Source: Luidia sarsii (Eukaryota > Echinodermata > Asteroidea > Paxillosida > Luidiidae). From it: a stretch of DNA of 64,000 bases. Positions within the stretch are counted from its first letter, which is position 1, and every line of letters starts with the position of its first letter. The notes below the pieces were generated by a model. It was not told the origin of the DNA, did no database searches, and saw only the letters and a list, made by a program, of their open reading frames with translations. The stretch spans positions 4,409,212 through 4,473,211 of the forward strand of contig OX465107.1 in assembly GCA_949987565.1 (NCBI GenBank), given 5' to 3'. The position numbers were made by a program, and so were the translations under genes. This document shows, piece by piece, positions 1 through 13,063 of the stretch.

Positions 1-80
1 CTTCTCCCTCCTCTCCCTTCTCTTCTTCCCCATTCTCTCTCTCCTCTTCTTCCTCCCTCCTCTCCCCACTCTCTCTCTCT
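1..80. repeat. Polypyrimidine minisatellite, 3' end of a truncated copy
   Basis: This matches the stretch beginning at 5226 base for base as read, so the window opens inside a macrosatellite unit. It is almost pure C/T on the plus strand. Confidence 0.9.
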
Positions 81-590
81 GGTAAGTTTGCTGTTTGTCT
101 ACATGGCAGCAAGTGCATGCCCAACTTAGCATAAGTTCGCTGTTTGTCTATGTGGCATTATTATTGCTTCCCAACACGTTGAGTTCGCTGTTCGCTTGCG
201 TGGCAGGTAGTCCTTGCACAATGCACTGAGCTCCTTGTTCATCTGTGTTGCAGTTAGTGCTTGGTCAATGCGCTGAGTTTACCGTTTGTCTGTGTGGCAG
301 TTAGTGCCTACCCTACATGCTACATGTAAGTTTGCTGCTCATATGTATTACAGTTGGTGCTTGCCAAATGCACTTAGTTTAATGTTCATCTATGTGGCAG
401 TTAGTGCTTGCCCAACGTGCTGAGTTCACTGTTCGTCTGCATGGCAGTTAGTGCTTGCCCTATGCACTGAGTTCGCTGTTCATCTATGTGGCAGTTAGTG
501 CTTGCCCAGTGCGCTGAGTTCACTGTTCGTCTGCATGGCAGTTAGTGCTTGCCCTATGCACTGAGTTCGCTGTTCATCTACGTAGCAGTT
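81..590. repeat. Diverged 47-bp tandem monomers (unit 1)
   Basis: About ten imperfect monomers of the form CAGTTAGTGCTTGCCCAATG followed by a CACTGAGTTCGCTGTTCATC-like half. They are variable here and resemble the block at 19154-20908. They lead directly into the 44-bp array. Confidence 0.85.
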
Positions 591-3500
591 AGTGATTGCC
601 CAATGCACTAAGGTCACTGTTCTACATAGCAGTTAGTGATTGCCCAATGCACTAAGATCACTGTTCTACGTAGCAGTTAGTGATTGCCCAATGCACTATG
701 GTTACTGTTCTACGTAGCAGTTAGTGATTGCCCAATGCACTAAGATCACTGTTCTACGTAGCAGTTAGTGATTGCCCAATGCACTAAGGTCACTGTTCTA
801 CGTAGCAGTTAGTGATTGCCCAATGCACTAAGGTCACTGTTCTACGTAGCAGTTAGTGATTGCCCAATGCACTAAGGTCACTGTTCTACGTAGCAGTTAG
901 TGATTGCCCAATGCACTAAGGTCACTGTTCTACGTAGCAGTTAGTGATTGCCCAATGCACTAAGTTCACTATTCTACGTAGCAGTTAGTGATTGCCCAAT
1001 GCACTAAGTTCACTGTTCTACGTAGCAGTTAATGATTGCCCAATGCACTAAGGTCACTGTTCTACGTAGCAGTTAGTGATTGCCCAATGCACTAAGGTCA
1101 CTGTTCTACGTAGCAGTTAGTGATTGCCCAATGCACTAAGGTCACTGTTCTACGTAGCAGTTAGTGATTGCCCAATGCACTAAGTTCACTATTCTACGTA
1201 GCAGTTAGTGATTGTCCAATGCACTAAGTTCACTGTTCTACGTAGCAGTTAGTGATTGCCCAATGCACTAAGTTCACTGTTCTACTTAGCAGTTAGTGGT
1301 TGCCCAATGCACTAAGATCACTGTTCTACGTAGCAGTTAGTGATTGCCCAATGCACTAAGTTCACTGTTCTACGTAGCAGTTAGTGATTGCCCAATGCAC
1401 TAAGTTCACTGTTCTACGTAGCAGTTAGTGATTGCCCGATGCACTAAGGTAACTGTTCTACGTAGCAGTTAGTGATTGCCCAATGCACTAAATTCACTGT
1501 TCTACATAGCAGTTAGTGATTGCCCAATGCACTAAAGTCACTGTTCTACATAGCAGTTAGTGATTGCCCAATGCACTAAGATCACTGTTCTACGTAGCAG
1601 TTAGTGATTGCCCAATGCACTAAGGTTACTGTTCTACGTAGCAGTTAGTGATTGCCCAATGCACTAAGATCACTGTTCTACGTAGCAGTTAGTGATTGCC
1701 CAATGCACTAAGGTCACTGTTCTATGTAGCAGTTAGTGATTGCCCAATGCATTAAGGTCACTGCTCTACGTAGCAGTTAGTGATTGCCCAATGCACTAAG
1801 TTCACTGTTCTACGTAGCAGTTAGTGATTGCCCAATGCACTAACTTCACTGTTCTACGTAGCAGTTAGTGATTGCCAAATGCACTAAGGTCACTGTTCAA
1901 CGTAGCAGTTAGTGATTGCCCAATGCACTAAGTTCACTGTTCAACGTAGCAGTTAGTGATTGCCCAATGCACTAAGGTCACTGTTCTACGTAGCAGTTAG
2001 TGATTGCCCAATGCACTAAGTTCACTGTTCCACGTAGCAGTTAGTGATTGCCCAATGCACTAAGTTCACTGTTCTATGTAGCAGTTAGTGATTGCCCAAT
2101 GCACTAAGGTTACTGTTCTACGTAGCAGTTAGTGATTGCCCAATGCACTAAGATCACTGTTCTACGTAGCAGTTAGTGATTGCCCAATGCACTAAGGTCA
2201 CTGTTCTACGTAGCAGTTAGTGATTGCCCAATGCACTAAGGTCACTGTTCTACGTAGCAGTTAGTGATTGCCCAATGCACTAAGTTCACTGTTCTACGTA
2301 GCAGTTAGTGATTGCCCAATGCACTAAGGTCACTGTTCAACGTAGCAGTTAGTGATTGCCCAATGCACTAAGTTCACTGTTCAACGTAGCAGTTAGTGAT
2401 TGCCCAATGCACTAAGGTCACTGTTCTACGTAGCAGTTAGTGATTGCCCAATGCACTAAGTTCACTGTTCCACGTAGCAGTTAGTGATTGCCCAATGCAC
2501 TAAGTTCACTGTTCTATGTAGCAGTTAGTGATTGCCCAATGCACTAAGGTCACTGTTCTACGTAGCAGTTAGTGATTGCCCAATGCACTAAGGTCACTGT
2601 TCTACGTCGCAGTTAGTGATTGCCCAATGCACTAAGGTCACTGTTCTACGTAGCAGTTAGTGATTGCCCAATGCACTAAGGTCACTGTTCTACGTAGCAG
2701 TTAGTGATTGCCCAATGCACTAAGTTCACTGTTCTACGTAGCAGTTAGTGATTGCCCAATGCACTAAGTTCACTGTTCTACGTAGCAGTTAGTGATTGCC
2801 CAATGCACTAAGTTCACTGTTCTACGTAGCAGTTCGTGATTGCCCAATGCACTAAGGTCACTGTTCTACGTAGCAGTTAGTGATTGCCCAATGCACTAAG
2901 TTCACTGTTCTACGTAGCAGTTAGTGATTGCCCAATGCACTAAGGTCACTGTTCTACGTAGCAGTTAGTGATTCCCCAATGCACTAAGTTCACTGTTCTA
3001 CGTAGCAGTTAGTGATTGCCCAATGCACTAAGGTCACTGTTGTACGTAGCAGTCAGTGATTGCCCAATGCACTAAGTTCACTGTTCTACGTAGCAGTTAG
3101 TGATTGCCCATGCACTAAGTTCACTGTTCTACGTAGCAGTTAGTGATTGCCCAATGCACTAAGTTCACTGTTCTACGTAGCAGTTAGCGATTGCCCAATG
3201 CACTAAGTTCACTTTTCTACGTAGCAGATCGTGATTGCCCAATGCACTAAGTTCACTGTTCTACATAGCAGTTAGTGATTGCCCAATGCACTAAGTTCAC
3301 TGTTCTACATAGCAGTTAGTGATTGGCCATTGCACTAAGTTCACTGTTCTACGTAGCAGTTAGTGATTGCCCAATGCACTAAGTTCACTGTTCTACGTAG
3401 CAGTTAGTGATTGCCCAATGCACTAAGTTCACTGTTCTACGTAACAGTTAGTGATTGCCCAATGCACTAAGTTCACTGTTCTACGTAGCAGTTAGTGATT

Positions 3501-3895
3501 GCCCAATGCACTAAGGTTACTGTTCTACGTAGCAGTTAGTGATTGCCCAATGCACTAAGTTCACTGTTCTACGTAGCAGTTAGTGATTGCCCAATGCACT
3601 AAGGTCACTGTTCTACGTAGCAGTTAGTGATTGCCCAATGCACTAAGTTCACTGTTCTACATAGCAGTTAGTGATTGCCCAATGCACTAAGGTCACTGTT
3701 CTACGTAGCAGTTAGTGATTGCCCAATGCACTAAGTTCACTGTTCTACATAGCAGTTAGTGATTGCCCAATGCACTAAGGTCACTGTTGTACGTAGCAGT
3801 CAGTGATTGCCCAATGCACTAAGTTCACTGTTCTACGTAGCAGTTAGCGATTGCCCAATGCACTAAGTTCACTTTTCTACGTAGCAGTTAGTGAT
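591..3895. repeat. 44-bp satellite array 1 (about 75 copies)
   Basis: The monomer is CAGTTAGTGATTGCCCAATG, then CACTAAGGTCACTGTTCTAC, then GTAG, with a clear 44-base period. Variation is concentrated at a few positions, such as ggtcac/gttcac/gatcac and acgtag/acatag. There are no spacers and no coding potential. Confidence 0.95.
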
Positions 3896-4660
3896 TGCCT
3901 AATGCACTAAATTCACTGTTCTATGTGGCAGACTGGCAGTTAGTTCTTTAGTTGTGCTGTTCGTATGTGTCGCAGTTAGTGCTTGTCCAATGCGCTGAGT
4001 TTGCTGCTTGCCCAATGCTGTGCTATTAAACAGACAGGCTATAATAAGGCTGGCCAGCCTGCGCTGTACTTTGTTTGATATCATGCTATTAAGAAAAGCG
4101 CGATATCCTGATATGTGCTCATGCTGTATGACATGCTTTTCTGTGTACATTTTTATTTTAGAGTTTAATTCAGATATTCTGTTATTGTGCAGTGCGTCTT
4201 TTCTGCAATAATCTTGCATACAGAACTACAAACATTCTTTGTAAACCTACACTTTCAGTTAAGTTAAACATCCCATAGTAATGTATGTAGTAAGTAGGAA
4301 TAAGTATCACACAATCGACAATCATTGATCCAAATTCAGATAATGGCTTCTGAAACAGAAAAATGACCGTTCTTATTTCCACCTTGCTGTCTTGCAGATC
4401 TCCAGGAGTTGAACATCACCCAGCTCTCCAGACCCATGGAGACGAGCCTCCCCAAAATCCTCTAACAGCTTGGCACTGACTTCGATGAGCACAACCTGCC
4501 GTCCATCTGCAATGAGGTCAGTGTCAAAGGTCAACTTGCTGGGGGTCAGAATTGACCTCTTAGGTTGTGAGTGTGGCTAATAGCCAGGCACTTCATGCAT
4601 GATGTCAATGACTTTGAACATGGGCTTCACACAGTGTTGCACCACTGGTAATGTCATGCA
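3896..4660. repeat. Macrosatellite linker, copy 1
   Basis: Non-tandem sequence between the 44-mer array and the polypyrimidine block. As read it is identical to 10484-11248 and 13064-13828, and all short ORFs in the three copies translate identically. It contains the exon-like fragment at 4398-4516. The other short ORFs have no convincing protein character. Confidence 0.9.
4398..4516 (+). pseudogene. Exon-like fragment trapped in macrosatellite, copy 1
   Basis: A 119-base block follows a good acceptor (pyrimidine run ending TGTCTTGCAG) and precedes GTCAGT. With GAT as the first codon (its G belongs to the acceptor AG), it reads DLQELNITQLSRPMETSLPK, ILxQLGTDFDEHNLP, SICNE, where x is a TAA stop. 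Composition is protein-like across the whole block. I do not recognise the protein. The stop is present in all four copies, so it predates amplification, and I call it a pseudo-exon. Whether it was a true internal exon is inference. Confidence 0.5.
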
Positions 4661-5305
4661 CTCCCCTCTTCTTCCCCTCCTCATCTGCCATCTTCTGCCT
4701 CCTCTCCCTTCTCTTCCTCCCCATTCTCTCTCTCCTCTTCTTCCTCCCCTCCTCCGCTCCCATCTTCTCCCTCCTCTCCAGTCTCCCTTCTCTTCCTCCC
4801 CATTCTCTCCTGTTCTTCCTCCCCTCCTCTCCCATCTTCTTCCTCCTATCCCTTCTCTTTCTCCCCATTCTCTTCTTCCTCCCCTCCTCTCCCATCTTCT
4901 CCCTCCTATCCCTTCTCTTCCTCCCAATTCTCTCTCTTCTTTTCTTCCTCCCCTCCTCCTCTCCCATCTTCTCCCTCCTTTCCCTCTCTTCCTCCCTATT
5001 CTCTTCTCTTCTTCCTCCTCTCTCCCATCTTCTCCTTCCTCTCCCTTCTCTTCCTCCCCATTCTCTCTCTCCTCTTCTTCCTCCCCTCCCATCTTCTCCC
5101 TCCTCTCCCTTCTCTTCCTCCCAATTCTCTCTTTTCTCTTCTTCCTCCCCTCCTCTCCCATCTTCTCCCTCCTCTCCCTTCTCTTCCTCCCCATTCTCTC
5201 TCTCCTCTTCTTCCTCCCCTCCCATCTTCTCCCTCCTCTCCCTTCTCTTCTTCCCCATTCTCTCTCTCCTCTTCTTCCTCCCTCCTCTCCCCACTCTCTC
5301 TCTCT
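4661..5305. repeat. Polypyrimidine minisatellite, copy 1
   Basis: About 645 bases of nearly pure C/T built from imperfect units of roughly 64-70 bases (CTCCCTTCTCTTCCTCCCCA-type). Long open frames in several phases (proline/serine/leucine-rich on plus, arginine/glutamate/glycine-rich on minus) are a by-product of composition and are not genes. Confidence 0.95.
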
Positions 5306-5806
5306 GGTAAGTTTGCTGTTTGTCTACATGGCAGCAAGTGCATGCCCAACTTAGCATAAGTTCGCTGTTTGTCTATGTGGCATTATTATTGCTTCCCAAC
5401 ACGTTGAGTTCGCTGTTCGCTTGCGTGGCAGGTAGTCCTTGCACAATGCACTGAGCTCCTTGTTCATCTGTGTTGCAGTTAGTGCTTGGTCAATGCGCTG
5501 AGTTTACCGTTTGTCTGTGTGGCAGTTAGTGCCTACCCTACATGCTACATGTAAGTTTGCTGCTCATATGTATTACAGTTGGTGCTTGCCAAATGCACTT
5601 AGTTTAATGTTCATCTATGTGGCAGTTAGTGCTTGCCCAACGTGCTGAGTTCACTGTTCGTCTGCATGGCAGTTAGTGCTTGCCCTATGCACTGAGTTCG
5701 CTGTTCATCTATGTGGCAGTTAGTGCTTGCCCAATGCGCTGAGTTCACTGTTCGTCTGCATGGCAGTTAGTGCTTGCCCTATGCACTGAGTTCGCTGTTC
5801 ATCTAC
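5306..5806. repeat. Diverged 47-bp tandem monomers (unit 2)
   Basis: Matches the block at 81-590 apart from isolated differences and one monomer near the junction. It is the transition into array 2. Confidence 0.85.
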
Positions 5807-8800
5807 GTAGCAGTTAGTGATTGCCCAATGCACTAAGGTCACTGTTCTACATAGCAGTTAGTGATTGCCCAATGCACTAAGATCACTGTTCTACGTAGCA
5901 GTTAGTGATTGCCCAATGCACTATGGTTACTGTTCTACGTAGCAGTTAGTGATTGCCCAATGCACTAAGATCACTGTTCTACGTAGCAGTTAGTGATTGC
6001 CCAATGCACTAAGGTCACTGTTCTACGTAGCAGTTAGTGATTGCCCAATGCACTAAGGTCACTGTTCTACGTAGCAGTTAGTGATTGCCCAATGCACTAA
6101 GGTCACTGTTCTACGTAGCAGTTAGTGATTGCCCAATGCACTAAGGTCACTGTTCTACGTAGCAGTTAGTGATTGCCCAATGCACTAAGTTCACTATTCT
6201 ACGTAGCAGTTAGTGATTGCCCAATGCACTAAGTTCACTGTTCTACGTAGCAGTTAATGATTGCCCAATGCACTAAGGTCACTGTTCTACGTAGCAGTTA
6301 GTGATTGCCCAATGCACTAAGGTCACTGTTCTACGTAGCAGTTAGTGATTGCCCAATGCACTAAGGTCACTGTTCTACGTAGCAGTTAGTGATTGCCCAA
6401 TGCACTAAGTTCACTATTCTACGTAGCAGTTAGTGATTGTCCAATGCACTAAGTTCACTTTTCTACGTAGCAGATCGTGATTGCCCAATGCACTAAGGTT
6501 ACTGTTCTACATAGCAGTTAGTGATTGCCCAATGCACTAAGGTCACTGTTGTACGTAGCAGTCAGTGATTGCCCAATGCACTAAGTTCACTGTTCTACGT
6601 AGCAGTTAGTGATTGCCCATGCACTAAGTTCACTGTTCTACGTAGCAGTTAGTGATTGCCCAATGCACTAAGTTCACTGTTCTACGTAGCAGTTAGCGAT
6701 TGCCCAATGCACTAAGTTCACTTTTCTACGTAGCAGATCGTGATTGCCCAATGCACTAAGTTCACTGTTCTACATAGCAGTTAGTGATTGCCCAATGCAC
6801 TAAGTTCACTGTTCTACATAGCAGTTAGTGATTGGCCATTGCACTAAGTTCACTGTTCTACGTAGGAGTTAGTGATTGCCCAATGCACTAAGTTCACTGT
6901 TCCACGTAGCAGTTAGTGATTGCCCAATGCACTAAGTTCACTGTTCTATGTAGCAGTTAGTGATTGCCCAATGCACTAAGGTTACTGTTCTACGTAGCAG
7001 TTAGTGATTGCCCAATGCACTAAGATCACTGTTCTACGTAGCAGTTAGTGATTGCCCAATGCACTAAGGTCACTGTTCTACGTAGCAGTTAGTGATTGCC
7101 CAATGCACTAAGGTCACTGTTCTACGTAGCAGTTAGTGATTGCCCAATGCACTAAGTTCACTGTTCTACGTAGCAGTTAGTGATTGCCCAATGCACTAAG
7201 GTCACTGTTCAACGTAGCAGTTAGTGATTGCCCATTGCACTAAGTTCACTGTTCAACGTAGCAGTTAGTGATTGCCCAATGCACTAAGGTCACTGTTCTA
7301 CGTAGCAGTTAGTGATTGCCCAATGCACTAAGTTCACTGTTCCACGTAGCAGTTAGTGATTGCCCAATGCACTAAGTTCACTGTTCTATGTAGCAGTTAG
7401 TGATTGCCCAATGCACTAAGGTCACTGTTCTACGTAGCAGTTAGTGATTGCCCAATGCACTAAGGTCACTGTTCTACGTCGCAGTTAGTGATTGCCCAAT
7501 GCACTAAGGTCACTGTTCTACGTAGCAGTTAGTGATTGCCCAATGCACTAAGGTCACTGTTCTACGTAGCAGTTAGTGATTGCCCAATGCACTAAGTTCA
7601 CTGTTCTACGTAGCAGTTAGTGATTGCCCAATGCACTAAGTTCACTGTTCTACGTAGCAGTTAGTGATTGCCCAATGCACTAAGTTCACTGTTCTACGTA
7701 GCAGTTCGTGATTGCCCAATGCACTAAGGTCACTGTTCTACGTAGCAGTTAGTGATTGCCCAATGCACTAAGTTCACTGTTCTACGTAGCAGTTAGTGAT
7801 TGCCCAATGCACTAAGGTCACTGTTCTACGTAGCAGTTAGTGATTCCCCAATGCACTAAGTTCACTGTTCTACGTAGCAGTTAGTGATTGCCCAATGCAC
7901 TAAGTTCACTGTTCAACGTAGCAGTTAGTGATTGCCCAATGCACTAAGGTCACTGTTCTACGTAGCAGTTAGTGATTGCCCAATGCACTAAGTTCACTGT
8001 TCCACGTAGCAGTTAGTGATTGCCCAATGCACTAAGTTCACTGTTCTACGTAGCAGTTAGTGATTGCCCAATGCACTAAGGTCACTGTTCTACGTAGCAG
8101 TTAGTGATTGCCCAATGCACTAAGGTCACTATTCTACGTCGCAGTTAGTGATTGCCCAATGCACTAAGGTCACTGTTCTACTTAGCAGTTAGTGATTGCC
8201 CAATGCACTAAGGTCACTGTTCTACGTAGCAGTTAGTGATTGCCCAATGCACTAAGTTCACTGTTCTACGTAGCAGTTAGTGATTGCCCAATGCACTAAG
8301 TTCACTGTTCTACGTAGCAGTTAGTGATTGCCCAATGCACTAAGGTCACTGTTCTACGTAGCAGTTAGTGATTCCCCAATGCACTAAGTTCACTGTTCTA
8401 CGTAGCAGTTAGTGATTGCCCAATGCACTAAGTTCACTGTTCTACGTAACAGTTAGTGATTGCCCAATGCACTAAGTTCACTGTTCTACGTAGCAGTTAG
8501 TGATTGCCCAATGCACTAAGTTCACTTTTCTACGTAGCAGATCGTGATTGCCCAATGCACTAAGTTCACTGTTCTACATAGCAGTTAGTGATTGCCCAAT
8601 GCACTAAGGTCACTGTTGTACGTAGCAGTCAGTGATTGCCCAATGCACTAAGTTCACTGTTCTACGTAGCAGTTAGTGATTGCCCATGCACTAAGTTCAC
8701 TGTTCTACGTAGCAGTTAGTGATTGCCCAATGCACTAAGTTCACTGTTCTACGTAGCAGTTAGCGATTGCCCAATGCACTAAGTTCACTTTTCTACGTAG

Positions 8801-10483
8801 CAGATCGTGATTGCCCAATGCACTAAGTTCACTGTTCTACATAGCAGTTAGTGATTGCCCAATGCACTAAGTTCACTGTTCTACATAGCAGTTAGTGATT
8901 GGCCATTGCACTAAGTTCACTGTTCTACGTAGGAGTTAGTGATTGCCCAATGCACTAAGTTCACTGTTCTACGTAGCAGTTAGTGATTGCCCAATGCACT
9001 AAGTTCACTGTTCTACGTAACAGTTAGTGATTGCCCAATGCACTAAGTTCACTGTTCTACGTAGCAGTTAGTGATTGCCCAATGCACTAAGGTTACTGTT
9101 CTACGTAGCAGTTAGTGATTGCCCAATGCACTAAGTTCACTGTTCTACGTAGCAGTTAGTGATTGCCCAATGCACTAAGGTCACTGTTCTACGTAGCAGT
9201 TAGTGATTGCCCAATGCACTAAGGTCACTGTTGTACGTAGCAGTTAGTGATTGCCCAATGCACTAAGGTCACTGTTCTACGTAGCAGTTAGTGATTGCCC
9301 AATGCACTAAGGTCACTGTTCTACGTAGCAGTTAGTGATTGCCCAATGCACTAAGGTCACTGTTCTACATAGCAGTTAGTGATTGGCCATTGCACTAAGT
9401 TCACTGTTCTACGTAGCAGTTAGTGATTGCCCAATGCACTAAGTTCACTGTTCTACGTAGCAGTTAGTGATTGCCCAATGCACTAAGTTCACTGTTCTAC
9501 GTAACAGTTAGTGATTGCCCAATGCACTAAGTTCACTGTTCTACGTAGCAGTTAGTGATTGCCCAATGCACTAAGGTTACTGTTCTACGTAGCAGTTAGT
9601 GATTGCCCAATGCACTAAGTTCACTGTTCTACGTAGCAGTTAGTGATTGCCCAATGCACTAAGGTCACTGTTCTACGTAGCAGTTAGTGATTGCCCAATG
9701 CACTAAGGTCACTGTTGTACGTAGCAGTTAGTGATTGCCCAATGCACTAAGGTCACTGTTCTACGTAGCAGTTAGTGATTGCCCAATGCACTAAGGTCAC
9801 TGTTCTACGTAGCAGTTAGTGATTGCCCAATGCACTAAGGTCACTGTTCTACATAGCAGTTAGTGATTGGCCATTGCACTAAGTTCACTGTTCTACGTAG
9901 CAGTTAGTGATTGCCCAATGCACTAAGTTCACTGTTCTACGTAGCAGTTAATGATTGCCCAATGCACTAAGTTCACTGTTCTACGTAACAGTTAGTGATT
10001 GCCCAATGCACTAAGTTCACTGTTCTACGTAGCAGTTAGTGATTGCCCAATGCACTAAGGTTACTGTTCTACGTAGCAGTTAGTGATTGCCCAATGCACT
10101 AAGTTCACTGTTCTACGTAGCAGTTAGTGATTGCCCAATGCACTAAGGTCACTGTTCTACGTAGCAGTTAGTGATTGCCCAATGCACTAAGGTCACTGTT
10201 GTACGTAGCAGTTAGTGATTGCCCAATGCACTAAGTTCACTGTTCTACGTAGCAGTTAGTGATTGCCCAATGCACTAAGGTCACTGTTCTACGTAGCAGT
10301 TAGTGATTGCCCAATGCACTAAGTTCACTGTTCTACATAGCAGTTAGTGATTGCCCAATGCACTAAGGTCACTGTTGTACGTAGCAGTCAGTGATTGCCC
10401 AATGCACTAAGTTCACTGTTCTACGTAGCAGTTAGCGATTGCCCAATGCACTAAGTTCACTTTTCTACGTAGCAGTTAGTGAT
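5807..10483. repeat. 44-bp satellite array 2 (about 106 copies)
   Basis: Same monomer as array 1. Recognisable variant runs recur at multi-monomer intervals, for example the agcagATCG variant, the single-base-short gcccATGC monomer, and the tgattGGCCATtgc variant. This indicates higher-order blocks copied within the array. Confidence 0.95.
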
Positions 10484-11248
10484 TGCCTAATGCACTAAAT
10501 TCACTGTTCTATGTGGCAGACTGGCAGTTAGTTCTTTAGTTGTGCTGTTCGTATGTGTCGCAGTTAGTGCTTGTCCAATGCGCTGAGTTTGCTGCTTGCC
10601 CAATGCTGTGCTATTAAACAGACAGGCTATAATAAGGCTGGCCAGCCTGCGCTGTACTTTGTTTGATATCATGCTATTAAGAAAAGCGCGATATCCTGAT
10701 ATGTGCTCATGCTGTATGACATGCTTTTCTGTGTACATTTTTATTTTAGAGTTTAATTCAGATATTCTGTTATTGTGCAGTGCGTCTTTTCTGCAATAAT
10801 CTTGCATACAGAACTACAAACATTCTTTGTAAACCTACACTTTCAGTTAAGTTAAACATCCCATAGTAATGTATGTAGTAAGTAGGAATAAGTATCACAC
10901 AATCGACAATCATTGATCCAAATTCAGATAATGGCTTCTGAAACAGAAAAATGACCGTTCTTATTTCCACCTTGCTGTCTTGCAGATCTCCAGGAGTTGA
11001 ACATCACCCAGCTCTCCAGACCCATGGAGACGAGCCTCCCCAAAATCCTCTAACAGCTTGGCACTGACTTCGATGAGCACAACCTGCCGTCCATCTGCAA
11101 TGAGGTCAGTGTCAAAGGTCAACTTGCTGGGGGTCAGAATTGACCTCTTAGGTTGTGAGTGTGGCTAATAGCCAGGCACTTCATGCATGATGTCAATGAC
11201 TTTGAACATGGGCTTCACACAGTGTTGCACCACTGGTAATGTCATGCA
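10484..11248. repeat. Macrosatellite linker, copy 2
   Basis: Identical as read to the linker at 3896-4660, offset 6588 bases. Confidence 0.9.
10986..11104 (+). pseudogene. Exon-like fragment trapped in macrosatellite, copy 2
   Basis: Same sequence as 4398-4516, including the acceptor, the internal TAA and the GTCAGT border. Confidence 0.5.
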
Positions 11249-11893
11249 CTCCCCTCTTCTTCCCCTCCTCATCTGCCATCTTCTGCCTCCTCTCCCTTCT
11301 CTTCCTCCCCATTCTCTCTCTCCTCTTCTTCCTCCCCTCCTCCGCTCCCATCTTCTCCCTCCTCTCCAGTCTCCCTTCTCTTCCTCCCCATTCTCTCCTG
11401 TTCTTCCTCCCCTCCTCTCCCATCTTCTTCCTCCTATCCCTTCTCTTTCTCCCCATTCTCTTCTTCCTCCCCTCCTCTCCCATCTTCTCCCTCCTATCCC
11501 TTCTCTTCCTCCCAATTCTCTCTCTTCTTTTCTTCCTCCCCTCCTCCTCTCCCATCTTCTCCCTCCTTTCCCTCTCTTCCTCCCTATTCTCTTCTCTTCT
11601 TCCTCCTCTCTCCCATCTTCTCCTTCCTCTCCCTTCTCTTCCTCCCCATTCTCTCTCTCCTCTTCTTCCTCCCCTCCCATCTTCTCCCTCCTCTCCCTTC
11701 TCTTCCTCCCAATTCTCTCTTTTCTCTTCTTCCTCCCCTCCTCTCCCATCTTCTCCCTCCTCTCCCTTCTCTTCCTCCCCATTCTCTCTCTCCTCTTCTT
11801 CCTCCCCTCCCATCTTCTCCCTCCTCTCCCTTCTCTTCTTCCCCATTCTCTCTCTCCTCTTCTTCCTCCCTCCTCTCCCCACTCTCTCTCTCT
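11249..11893. repeat. Polypyrimidine minisatellite, copy 2
   Basis: Identical as read to 4661-5305. It is open in several frames only because it is C/T-rich. Confidence 0.95.
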
Positions 11894-12306
11894 GGTAAGT
11901 TTGCTGTTTGTCTACATGGCAGCAAGTGCATGCCCAACTTAGCATAAGTTCGCTGTTTGTCTATGTGGCATTATTATTGCTTCCCAACACGTTGAGTTCG
12001 CTGTTCGCTTGCGTGGCAGGTAGTCCTTGCACAATGCACTGAGCTCCTTGTTCATCTGTGTTGCAGTTAGTGCTTGGTCAATGCGCTGAGTTTACCGTTT
12101 GTCTGTGTGGCAGTTAGTGCCTACCCTACATGCTACATGTAAGTTTGCTGCTCATATGTATTACAGTTGGTGCTTGCCAAATGCACTTAGTTTAATGTTC
12201 ATCTATGTGGCAGTTAGTGCTTGCCCAACGTGCTGAGTTCACTGTTCGTCTGCATGGCAGTTAGTGCTTGCCCTATGCACTGAGTTCGCTGTTCATCTAT
12301 GTGGCA
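11894..12306. repeat. Diverged 47-bp monomers (unit 3)
   Basis: Shorter than in units 1 and 2. It joins the 44-mer array directly at a monomer beginning gatTGCCCGATGC. Confidence 0.85.
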
Positions 12307-13063
12307 GTTAGTGATTGCCCGATGCACTAAGGTAACTGTTCTACGTAGCAGTTAGTGATTGCCCAATGCACTAAATTCACTGTTCTACATAGCAGTTAGT
12401 GATTGCCCAATGCACTAAAGTCACTGTTCTACATAGCAGTTAGTGATTGCCCAATGCACTAAGATCACTGTTCTACGTAGCAGTTAGTGATTGCCCAATG
12501 CACTAAGGTTACTGTTCTACGTAGCAGTTAGTGATTGCCCAATGCACTAAGATCACTGTTCTACGTAGCAGTTAGTGATTGCCCAATGCACTAAGGTCAC
12601 TGTTCTACGTAGCAGTTAGTGATTGCCCAATGCACTAAGGTCACTGTTCTACGTAGCAGTTAGTGATTGCCCAATGCACTAAGGTCACTGTTCTACATAG
12701 CAGTTAGTGATTGCCCAATGCACTAAGGTCACTGTTCTACGTAGCATTTCGTGATTGCCAAATGCACTAAGGTCACTGTTCTACGTAGCAGTTAGTGATT
12801 GCCCAATGCACTAAGGTCACTTTTCTACGTAGCAGTTAGTGATTGCCCAATGCACTAAGGTCACTGTTCTACGTAGCAGTTAGTGATTGCCCAATGCACT
12901 AAGTTCACTGTTCTACATAGCAGTTAGTGATTGCCCAATGCACTAAGGTCACTGTTGTACGTAGCAGTCAGTGATTGCCCAATGCACTAAGTTCACTGTT
13001 CTACGTAGCAGTTAGCGATTGCCCAATGCACTAAGTTCACTTTTCTACGTAGCAGTTAGTGAT
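12307..13063. repeat. 44-bp satellite array 3 (about 17 copies)
   Basis: The shortest array. Its variants match the start of array 4 in order, including a gcATTTCGtg monomer, showing that unit 3 and the start of unit 4 are a recent tandem duplication. Confidence 0.95.

Noticed and set aside
3899..4219. 106-codon minus-strand ORF repeated in three linkers
   Set aside because: Its repetition only mirrors DNA identity of the linkers. The frame runs into satellite sequence and is broken in the diverged copy.
4577..5357. Arg/Glu/Gly-rich and Ser/Pro/Leu-rich ORFs of 117-305 codons (also at 11.2, 13.8 and 18.3 kb)
   Set aside because: Open in several frames on both strands because of C/T-only composition. 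No start context or conservation beyond the repeat.
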